Assembly: GCA_025937075.1 (NCBI GenBank)
Contig: JAICSD010000002.1
Span: 1-31,007, forward strand
Direction of reading: 5' to 3'
DNA length: 31,007 bases
From: Vicinamibacteria bacterium
GTDB taxonomy: Bacteria > Acidobacteriota > Vicinamibacteria > Vicinamibacterales > 2-12-FULL-66-21
Below are positions 25,576 to 31,007 of this stretch, in pieces; the first letter of the stretch is position 1, and every line of letters begins with the position of its first letter. The notes beneath the pieces were generated by a model that saw nothing but the letters and a program-made list of their open reading frames with translations, was not told where the DNA came from and did not search any database. The position numbers and the translations under genes were made by a program.

Positions 25576-26229
25576 TCAGTCCTTTTCGAGACATATCGAA
25601 GAGTGTTGAGACGCGGCGGGGAATCCGGTCCGGAGACCCTGCAGCGCGGCTTCGACGACGTCGCGCGCGAGCGCATCGCCGTCCTCGCCCTTGCCGAGCC
25701 GGTCGCAGAGCGTCATCGTCGCGGCACCGTGCACGGCTGTCAGCAGGAGGCGGAAAATGGAGTGCGGCGACGTGCCGGCCGGAAACAGGCCGGTGTCGAT
25801 GGCGCGCTGGATGCGCGCCTCCATGTCCTGCTTCATCTGGCCGACGAACTCGAACCGCTGCCAGTCGCGGCTGATCCGCGGAACGCTGCGGTCGAGGAAC
25901 ATGAGCGCGAAGTACTCGGGATGCTGACGGCTGAACTCGTAGTAGTGCAGGAACATCGCGCGCAGCTCGTCGAGCGGATCGTCGAACGCGAGGCGGCTCT
26001 TGCCGGAGCCGAAGAGCAGCCGGAATCCCTCCTCGGCAAGGGCGAAGAAAATGTCGTCCTTGCTCGGGAAGTAGCCGTAGATTGCCGCCGGGCTGTACTC
26101 GATGCGTTCGGCGATCTTGCGGATCGAGACCTCCTGGTAGCCGTGGCTGACGAAGAGGTCGCGGGCCGCGTCCAGGATGGCCCTGGTGACCGCCTCACGC
26201 TCGCGCTCATGTCGTTCCTTGAGACCCAA
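25576..26229 (-). CDS. TetR-family repressor of the efflux operon
   Basis: 217 residues from the TTG start. The N-terminal HTH is typical: AILDAARDLFVSHGYQEVSIRKIAERIEYSPAAIYGYFPSK-type region with the recognition helix near SPAAIYGYF. The C-terminal ligand-binding domain is helical (for example ELRAMFLHYYEFSRQHPEYFALMFL). It is the first gene of a tetR - adaptor - RND/OMF operon, the usual plan for a drug- or metabolite-sensing efflux regulator. The frame is open to 26421, with ATGs at 26286 and 26289. The predicted promoter puts the RNA start near 26281, downstream of those ATGs. TTG 26229, just before the conserved basic N-terminus and with AGGG close by, is therefore the best start, though not certain. 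Two palindromes in the promoter suggest self-repression. Confidence 0.85.
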   Translation of the reverse strand: MGLKERHEREREAVTRAILDAARDLFVSHGYQEVSIRKIAERIEYSPAAIYGYFPSKDDIFFALAEEGFRLLFGSGKSRLAFDDPLDELRAMFLHYYEFSRQHPEYFALMFLDRSVPRISRDWQRFEFVGQMKQDMEARIQRAIDTGLFPAGTSPHSIFRLLLTAVHGAATMTLCDRLGKGEDGDALARDVVEAALQGLRTGFPAASQHSSICLEKD

Positions 26230-26251
26230 GATCCCTGCTTTCAGTGGTTTA

Positions 26252-26274
26252 CAGCAGAGTTCCCGGTTCTGCTG
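26252..26274. repeat. Inverted repeat CAGCAGA-N9-TCTGCTG in the tetR leader
   Basis: A perfect 7-bp inverted repeat with a nine-base centre lies between the predicted RNA start and the TTG start of tetR, adjoining the operator at 26273. It could form a leader hairpin or be a further protein site. Confidence 0.45.
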
Positions 26275-26285
26275 AACACTGTTCA
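26273..26285. promoter_or_regulatory. Palindromic operator 1 of the efflux operon
   Basis: TGAAC-ACT-GTTCA is a perfect 5-3-5 palindrome covering the predicted transcription start of tetR. Its centre is 18 bp from that of the second operator, as expected for two TetR-family dimers side by side. Confidence 0.55.
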
Positions 26286-26287
26286 TC

Positions 26288-26316
26288 ATTCTAACGGTGT
26301 TAGACGACGAAGGCAA
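26288..26316 (-). promoter_or_regulatory. tetR-adaptor-RND/OMF promoter
   Basis: On the minus strand, -35 TTGCCT (26311-26316) and -10 TAGAAT (26288-26293) are spaced exactly 17 bp. The operator 26290-26304 overlaps the -10 and most of the spacer. Confidence 0.7.
26290..26304. promoter_or_regulatory. Palindromic operator 2 of the efflux operon
   Basis: TCTAAC-GGT-GTTAGA is a perfect 6-3-6 palindrome inside the tetR promoter, sharing bases with the -10 hexamer. Binding would exclude RNA polymerase. Both operators have the same half-length class and a three-base centre. Confidence 0.65.
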
Positions 26317-26328
26317 CATCGCGGTTCC

Positions 26329-26385
26329 GCGGCCTTGAAAGGGCCGCGCCACGGGCATCCTTAGGGCGGCCCCTTCAGGGCCGCC
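26329..26385. repeat. REP-like hairpin pair, copy 2
   Basis: Two hairpins in opposite orientation. The left one is GCGGCC (26329-26334) with GGCCGC (26342-26347) around a TTGAAAG loop. The right one is GGCGGCCC (26365-26372) - CTTCA - GGGCCGCC (26378-26385), a perfect 8-bp stem. The order is that of paired REP elements. It occupies most of the space between the efflux promoter and the carbinolamine dehydratase gene. Confidence 0.7.
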
Positions 26386-26401
26386 GCGATATCCTGACAG
26401 G

Positions 26402-26695
26402 ATGGCCAAGCTGACCGACACGCAGATTCAGGAAGGGCTATCGCGGCGAGGAGATTGGCGCCGAGAGGGAGACGCGATTCGCCGGCAGTTCACGTTTGGG
26501 TCGTTTCCCGACGCGATTGCATTCATCGGGCGGCTCGCGTTCGATGCCGAGGCAGCCGATCACCATCCCGATATCCTCGTGAACTACAAGCGCGTAACGC
26601 TGACGTACTCGACGCACAGCGAAGGAGGATTGACGCAGAAGGATTTCGACGGGGCTGCGGCAGCTGATGCCATTGCCGCGCGGCTGCAGGCATGA
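26402..26695 (+). CDS. Pterin-4a-carbinolamine dehydratase
   Basis: 97 residues, the normal size of the PCD/DCoH family (phhB in Pseudomonas). The enzyme dehydrates 4a-hydroxytetrahydropterin to quinonoid dihydropterin, recycling the cofactor of aromatic amino acid hydroxylases. The active-site signature E-x3-HHP is seen as EAADHHP (Glu50, His54, His55), and the third histidine is His72 in YSTHSEGGLT. No phenylalanine hydroxylase is nearby; in many bacteria the gene is found without one, and a role in molybdopterin metabolism has been proposed for such members. No good ribosome site precedes the ATG, only AGG directly adjacent. The gene sits between two REP-like hairpin pairs. Confidence 0.92.
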   Translation: MAKLTDTQIQEGLSRRGDWRREGDAIRRQFTFGSFPDAIAFIGRLAFDAEAADHHPDILVNYKRVTLTYSTHSEGGLTQKDFDGAAAADAIAARLQA

Positions 26696-26697
26696 GT

Positions 26698-26751
26698 GGC
26701 GGCGCTGAAAGGGCCGCCCCACGAGCGTGGCGCGGGCCTTTCAGGCCCGCG
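26698..26751. repeat. REP-like hairpin pair, copy 3
   Basis: The left hairpin is GGCGGC (26698-26703) / GCCGCC (26713-26718) with a GCTGAAAGG loop. The right hairpin is CGCGGGCC (26731-26738) - TTTCA - GGCCCGCG (26744-26751), a perfect 8-bp stem. The pair fills the whole gap between the converging dehydratase and shell-protein genes and could block read-through from both sides. Confidence 0.7.
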
Positions 26752-26753
26752 AA

Positions 26754-27038
26754 TCAACCGATCGGAAAGATCTTGTCGAGGCCGTCGGCGGGACGCGGAA
26801 TGACGTGGACGCCAACGAGCTCGCCGACGCGTCGCGCGGCGGCCGCTCCGGCATCGGTCGCCGCCTTCACCGATGCGACATCGCCGCGCACGATCGCCGT
26901 CACCAGCCCGGCGTCGACCTTTTGCCACCCCACGAAGACGACGTGCGCGGTCTTGACCATGGCGTCGGCGGCTTCGATCATGCCGACCAGACCGCGGGTT
27001 TCCACGAGGCCGAGCGCCTCGCCGGGCAGATTTGCCAT
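26754..27038 (-). CDS. Bacterial microcompartment shell protein, BMC-H type
   Basis: 94 residues, a single BMC domain close to PduA/EutM/Ccm[23 protein letters not shown] at the start, [23 protein letters not shown] in the middle and VHVIPRP at the end are all canonical. Such proteins form flat hexamers that tile the shell of carboxysomes or metabolosomes, with a central pore for metabolites. The pore loop reads KVDAG (Lys40-Gly44) where PduA has KIGSG; the Asp42 would add negative charge near the channel. No pentamer (BMC-P), trimer or encapsulated enzyme gene is in the window. The gene starts 9 bp after DUF1501, so it is probably the third gene of that operon. It stops next to a REP-like hairpin. 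Confidence 0.92.
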   Translation of the reverse strand: MANLPGEALGLVETRGLVGMIEAADAMVKTAHVVFVGWQKVDAGLVTAIVRGDVASVKAATDAGAAAARRVGELVGVHVIPRPADGLDKIFPIG

Positions 27039-27047
27039 GCCGTGATT

Positions 27048-28280
27048 CTACAGGAACCCAAGGCGCCGGGGATCCGAGAAGCCAGGAAAGATCGAACCGA
27101 CATCCGATACCCCGAGATGCGCGCGCACCACCTCCACGAACACGCTGCGGAAATCGGTCGTCACCGCGAGGTCGCGCCCCTCGTAGCGCTGCTCGCGGGC
27201 GAGGCCGGGCCAGCGGCCGTAGACCTTCCCGCCCCGGATGTTCTGGCCGCCGACAATCATCATCGCGTTCCCATGTCCGTGATCGGTGCCGCGATTGCCG
27301 TTCTCCGCCACCGCTCGTCCAAACTCGCTCATCGTCAGAATCACCACATCGTCCATGCGATCGCCGAGATCGCGCGCGAGAGCAGCGATGCTGCGGGCAA
27401 AATCGTCGAGGCGCGCGGCGAGCTGGCCGACCGACGATCCCTGGTTGACGTGTGTATCCCATCCCCCCGCTTCGGCGAACGCAATCTCCAGCCCGAGATC
27501 CGCCTTGATCAATTGGCCGATCTGCCGGAGCGCCTCGCCAAACGCGGAGCGCGGATACATGGCGCCGTTCTCAGGTTGATACTTCGCGGGGTCTGCGGAC
27601 TTCAGCATCCGAACGGCATCGAACGCCTCCGTTCCCGTTCGGTTCAGCACCCGATCGGCGGCGGCGGCGTACTCCGCTTCGAACGATGACTGCACCGTGT
27701 CGGACGCCTGGCCGGCACGGACGCCGAACTGCCCGATCTGCGTGATCGCCAGCGCGGGCTCGACGCCCTGGAGCACCCGCGGCAGCTGCGGCGTCAGCGC
27801 GACGGCTCGGAACGGCGCGGCCATTGCGTGCTCCCGCGCGTGGAGGTATCGATTGAGCCATCCGTCCTGCGTGCTCTTCACGCCGGGCGTTGCCGTCTCC
27901 ATGTAGTCCTGCGCGTCGAAGTGGGAGCGCGTGCCGTCCGGCGATCCGCACGCGTGGACGATCGCGAGCTGGCGCGAATCCCAGAGCGGCTTCAGTGGCG
28001 CGAGGCGTGGATGAAGGCCGAAGAACCCGTCCAGATCGACGGCGCCTTCCGCGCTGTTCGGCGCGGGTACCGCGACGCTCGGCCGGGACGCGTAGTACTC
28101 GCGCTCGCCAAACGGCACGATCATGTTCAGCCCGTCGACCGCGCCGCGCTGGAAGATCGTGACGAGGACCTTCCGTCGCGCGGCGGTGGCTTCCGCGGTG
28201 CGCGCGAGGAATGCCGGCGCAAATCCGAGGCTGACGAGCGCCAGCCCGCCGTTCTTCATGAATACGCGTCGGGAGATCAT
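27048..28280 (-). CDS. DUF1501 protein with Tat signal
   Basis: 410 residues. The N-terminus ISRRVFMKNGG with a following hydrophobic stretch is a twin-arginine export signal, so the folded protein is moved to the periplasm. The body shows the DUF1501 pattern, distantly related to the alkaline phosphatase/sulfatase fold: VLVTIFQRGAVDGLN, SHFDAQDYMET, GGWDTHVNQG, ILTMSEFGRAVAENGNRGTDHGHG. The Asp/His residues in the last two blocks look like metal ligands. Biochemical function is unknown. DUF1501 genes are regularly paired with DUF1800 genes, as here (25 bp gap). ATG 28280 is chosen because the Tat motif follows at once; an upstream opening to 28442 overlaps DUF1800 and has no homology. Confidence 0.9.
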   Translation of the reverse strand: MISRRVFMKNGGLALVSLGFAPAFLARTAEATAARRKVLVTIFQRGAVDGLNMIVPFGEREYYASRPSVAVPAPNSAEGAVDLDGFFGLHPRLAPLKPLWDSRQLAIVHACGSPDGTRSHFDAQDYMETATPGVKSTQDGWLNRYLHAREHAMAAPFRAVALTPQLPRVLQGVEPALAITQIGQFGVRAGQASDTVQSSFEAEYAAAADRVLNRTGTEAFDAVRMLKSADPAKYQPENGAMYPRSAFGEALRQIGQLIKADLGLEIAFAEAGGWDTHVNQGSSVGQLAARLDDFARSIAALARDLGDRMDDVVILTMSEFGRAVAENGNRGTDHGHGNAMMIVGGQNIRGGKVYGRWPGLAREQRYEGRDLAVTTDFRSVFVEVVRAHLGVSDVGSIFPGFSDPRRLGFL

Positions 28281-28305
28281 GGCTGTTGCCTCGACGTTGA
28301 GTGCC

Positions 28306-30039
28306 TCAACGGCGTTGAAACTCCGGCGAGCCAAGGGTGAGCGCGGCGATCTGTCGTGCGTCGGAGGCGCGCGCCAGCGCCGACATGGTCGACGCGGACA
28401 CGTCATCGGCCAGCGCCGCCGCGAGCATCTGTGCGCGGGCAAGATCCGGCGGCGACTGCAGCGTCGTTGCCGGCGGATCGACCCCGCGCATCCGTCCGCT
28501 CACGAGCGCGAGCGCGAAGTTCATTCGGTTCAGCAGCGATCCTGTGTTGACCCATGCGTCGGCGCGATCGGCGTAGCCGGTCGGCGGCTGACAGAAGTAG
28601 AGCGGCATCCCGAGCTGGCGAACGGCCTGCACCAGCGGTTGCGCGCTGCTGACGTCGGCGCCCGTTGCGCGCACGGACGAGACGACGAATTCGAATGGCG
28701 TCTTCACCTTTGCGCGATAGGCGTCGGCGGCGAAGAACTCGGGCGACGTGAGAATGGTTCGCAGCACCTCACGAATGTCGCCGTCCGTCTCCCGGAATCG
28801 AGCGGCCGCGCGAACGACCAGCGATTCAGGCGGCGTATCGGACACGAACCGGCGCACCAGTTTCGTGCTGATGAAGCGTACGGTCGACGGATGCTTCGCC
28901 AGGATGTCCAGCACGCGGTCGCCGTCCTCGCGCCCTCCGCCGGCCTTGATCTTCTGTCCGAGGACGATCTTCTCGCCCGCGTCGTGCAGGCGCGGCTCGA
29001 ACCTGAACCCGCCGCCCTGTCGCGGCGCGGCAATCGTCCACCCGGTGAAGGCGCGCGCCACCGCGATGACGTCCTGCTGCGTGTAGCCGCCATCGACCCC
29101 GAGCGTGTGGAGCTCGAGCAGCTCGCGTCCGTAATTCTCGTTCAGGCCGCGTCGCTGCCGCTGAGCATTCGGATCATGCCCGGGCGGCATCCGGGACATC
29201 GGCGGCGGAACGCGCATCCGTGGACGCCGCGCAAACGGATCACCGAGCGTGCGCGGACGCGCCGCTCTCCCCTGGAGCGACGTGGCAGCATTCGGATCGG
29301 CGCTCTGCCAATTATCGAGATAGAACAGCATCGCCGGGCTCGTCGCCGTCGCCTCGAGCAGGTCACGGAATTTGCCAAGCACATGCGGCCGGATCGCTTC
29401 GCGCTCGTATTCGGTCAGATAGATCTGCGTCGCCCCCTTGCCGGCGAACACGTTGAAGTGATTGAACCAGAAGTCTGTCATCACCTCCTCGAGCTGCTTG
29501 TCGCTGTAGGCCGCACGCAGGATTTTCTGTTCCGACACCTCCTCGATCACGGCGCGCGCGCGACGCTGCGCCTCCATCTGTTCGGGCGTCCGCTTCGCTT
29601 TCTCTGGATCGTCCGTCGCCTGACGCGAGCCTGAAAGGCCCGCGCTACGTCCGTCGGGCAGCCGGACCTCCGCATCCTGTTTCGCGTCCCGTCGCGCCTG
29701 CATGGCCGGGATGAAATACTCCTCCGCGATCTGACGTGAGGACTTGCGCAGCGTGGAGAGATCAGCAAGCCGGCCATTCATCGCGCTGTCTGCGATGCGC
29801 TCAGGGTGAAGCTGCTGCTCGATGTAGGCATCGAGACCGACTCGTTTGACGCGCTCGACGTCTCCGGGACGCGCGCCAAACCCAACGCGGTTCAGCACGT
29901 GAAGGATCGTCTTGTCGTCGGGATTCGCGGGGACCGCAGACGACGGCCTGGACGCACCCGAAAGGCTCGTCACCGCAAACACGCAGAAGACGACGAGAGC
30001 CGCCGTCGGGCATACGCGTCTGGTCCGCGAGAAGCTCAT
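28306..30039 (-). CDS. DUF1800 exported protein
   Basis: 577 residues. It starts with a signal peptide (LVVFCVFAVTSLSGAS). Then comes HVLNRVGFGARPGDVERV, the opening signature of DUF1800, and later FWFNHFNVFAGKG, RGLNENYGRELLELHTLGVDGGYTQQDV and FVSDTPPESLV, all typical. Function unknown; partner of the DUF1501 protein downstream, presumably in the periplasm or at the cell surface. ATG 30039 has GGGGG six bases upstream (30046-30050). Residues 131-139 are encoded by a REP-like hairpin inserted in frame, and the segment around RMRVPPPMSRMPPGHDP is a second low-complexity insertion just before the GLNENYG core. The gene set DUF1800 - DUF1501 - BMC-H runs on the minus strand. Confidence 0.9.
   Translation of the reverse strand: MSFSRTRRVCPTAALVVFCVFAVTSLSGASRPSSAVPANPDDKTILHVLNRVGFGARPGDVERVKRVGLDAYIEQQLHPERIADSAMNGRLADLSTLRKSSRQIAEEYFIPAMQARRDAKQDAEVRLPDGRSAGLSGSRQATDDPEKAKRTPEQMEAQRRARAVIEEVSEQKILRAAYSDKQLEEVMTDFWFNHFNVFAGKGATQIYLTEYEREAIRPHVLGKFRDLLEATATSPAMLFYLDNWQSADPNAATSLQGRAARPRTLGDPFARRPRMRVPPPMSRMPPGHDPNAQRQRRGLNENYGRELLELHTLGVDGGYTQQDVIAVARAFTGWTIAAPRQGGGFRFEPRLHDAGEKIVLGQKIKAGGGREDGDRVLDILAKHPSTVRFISTKLVRRFVSDTPPESLVVRAAARFRETDGDIREVLRTILTSPEFFAADAYRAKVKTPFEFVVSSVRATGADVSSAQPLVQAVRQLGMPLYFCQPPTGYADRADAWVNTGSLLNRMNFALALVSGRMRGVDPPATTLQSPPDLARAQMLAAALADDVSASTMSALARASDARQIAALTLGSPEFQRR
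29624..29649. repeat. REP-like hairpin, copy 4, inside the DUF1800 coding region
   Basis: CGCGAGCC (29624-29631) - TGAAA - GGCCCGCG (29637-29644) forms an 8-bp stem with one mismatch, followed by CTACG. On the minus strand it reads CGTAGCGCGGGCCTTTCAGG, nearly identical to the right hairpin at 26731. It is translated as part of residues 131-139 of the DUF1800 protein without breaking the frame. Confidence 0.7.
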
Positions 30040-30082
30040 TCTTCGCCCCCTGAGCCTTAGACCGCCGGCCCGAGGCCTCGGT

Positions 30083-31007
30083 TTAATGCCCGGCGCGCAA
30101 TATCTCGCGGGCAGCGTTCTGGCCCGAGCCGCCGGTGAGTCCGTTGCCGGGATGCGTGCCCGAACCGCACAGATACAGACTTCTCAGCGGCGTCCCGTAT
30201 TGCGCCCACCCGAGCGTCGGCCGCATCGTGAAGAGCTGGTCGATCGAGAGCTCGCCGTGGAACGGGTGCCCGCCGGTGAGGCCGTAGCTCGCTTCCAGAT
30301 CGGCGGGCGTGATGACCTGCCGCGCTTCGACGAGCGCGCCGATACCCGGGGCGTACTCTTCGAGCGTCTTCATGACGGTATCTGCCAGCACGAGCTGACG
30401 CATGTCCCAGCGTCCCCCGTCGCGCAGGCGAAAGGGAGCGTACTGCACGTAGACCGACATGACATGCCGGCCGGACGGCGCCAGCGCGGGATCGATGATC
30501 GACGGAAACGCGATATCGAGATACGGGTGCTCCGAGATCATGCCGTACTTCGAGGCATCGAACGCGCGCTCGAGGTAATCGAGATCGGGGCCGATATGGA
30601 TCCGGCCGCGCAGCTTCGCGGCGGCATCGCTTCCAAGCGCGCGAAACGTTGGCAGCGCGCTCAGCGCGAAATTGATCTTCGCCATCGTCCCGTTCGTGCG
30701 GTAGCTGCGCACGCGTCCGATGAAGCCGGGCTCGAGATCCACGGGATCGATCAGATCGAGGAACGTACGGCGCGGATCGACAGCCGAGACGATGGCAGGC
30801 GCGCGGAGCTCCATGCCGTCAGCGAGCACGACGCCGATGGCGGTGCCATCCTTCGTCAGGATGCGCGTGACATGCGCGTCCGTCCGGATCTCGGCGCCCG
30901 CTTCGCGAGCGGCGTCGGCCATCGCGCGCGTGACCGCGCCGGGGCCGCCAATCGCGCTCACGCTGCTGCCACCGGGCAGCGGGTCGGACGCCGCGGCCAG
31001 CAGCAGG
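30083..31007 (-). CDS. PYROXD2/phytoene-desaturase-like FAD oxidoreductase, C-terminal part
   Basis: The gene runs off the right edge; 307 complete codons up to the stop are visible. The readable frame begins LLLAAASDPLPGGSSVSAIG and continues GGPGAVTRAMADAAREAGAE, the part of the family where the second half of the FAD domain begins. Next come VVLADGMELRAPAIVSAVDPRRTFLDL and, near the end, TMRPTLGWAQYGTPLRSLYLCGSGTHPGNGLTGGSGQNAAREIL. These C-terminal blocks match the NAD(P)/FAD-dependent oxidoreductases related to human PYROXD2 and to carotenoid desaturases. The FAD-binding GxGxxG start is outside the window. The substrate is unknown. The GTG at 30961 is internal and not the start. The gene lies 43 bp upstream of DUF1800 in the same direction and might belong to the same transcript. 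Confidence 0.85.
   Translation of the reverse strand, partial: LLLAAASDPLPGGSSVSAIGGPGAVTRAMADAAREAGAEIRTDAHVTRILTKDGTAIGVVLADGMELRAPAIVSAVDPRRTFLDLIDPVDLEPGFIGRVRSYRTNGTMAKINFALSALPTFRALGSDAAAKLRGRIHIGPDLDYLERAFDASKYGMISEHPYLDIAFPSIIDPALAPSGRHVMSVYVQYAPFRLRDGGRWDMRQLVLADTVMKTLEEYAPGIGALVEARQVITPADLEASYGLTGGHPFHGELSIDQLFTMRPTLGWAQYGTPLRSLYLCGSGTHPGNGLTGGSGQNAAREILRAGH

Noticed and set aside
26230..26289. ATG start codons at 26286/26289 for the TetR protein
   Set aside because: They sit inside the operators and upstream of the predicted RNA start near 26281, and the added residues do not belong to the TetR fold. Not fully excluded.

Overview
The window is about 31 kb of GC-rich, tightly packed bacterial chromosome. 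The gene style suggests an Acidobacteriota relative, perhaps of the Vicinamibacteria type: a DUF1800/DUF1501 pair, an isolated microcompartment shell gene, a DPLLNTW-type membrane protein, and hairpin repeats built on CCTTTCAGG. This placement is inference; no rRNA or other marker gene is present. I saw no tRNA, rRNA, CRISPR array, insertion sequence or integrase.

Layout. (1) 1-1150: the 3' end of a molybdate-type ABC ATPase, a small zinc-ribbon protein and an HTH-only AraC-type regulator, with 16-bp direct repeats between the last two. (2) 1151-13438: an arginine block. On the minus strand, argC-argB-argD-argA-argJ-argF are joined by five consecutive 4-bp start/stop overlaps, followed by an MDR oxidoreductase and a large membrane protein. 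Divergently, argR-argG-argH run on the plus strand. A compact control region with a perfect 17-bp palindrome lies between them. ArgJ plus a short acetylglutamate synthase give an acetyl-recycling route to ornithine; ArgF, ArgG and ArgH finish arginine. ArgG has unusual active-site substitutions. (3) 13424-17216: envelope proteins (a small beta-barrel, a glycine-zipper protein, an exported repeat protein, a BrkB/YihY protein). (4) 17350-19525: a YjbQ-like fusion protein beside the glycine oxidase ThiO, both with possible thiamine links. (5) 19541-26316: a self-regulated efflux operon, tetR - lipoprotein adaptor - one 1605-codon gene that fuses a complete RND permease to a complete TolC-type outer-membrane factor. 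A signal-peptide-like segment lies at the junction. (6) 26329-31007: a carbinolamine dehydratase flanked by REP-like hairpin pairs, then a minus-strand DUF1800 - DUF1501 - BMC-H shell-protein gene set, and the 3' part of a PYROXD2/phytoene-desaturase-like flavoprotein.

The most unusual items are the RND-OMF fusion with its embedded export signal, the divergent ArgG, the shell gene placed directly behind DUF1501, the dispersed hairpin repeat (one copy translated inside the DUF1800 gene), and the AraC-like 21-bp-spaced repeats.
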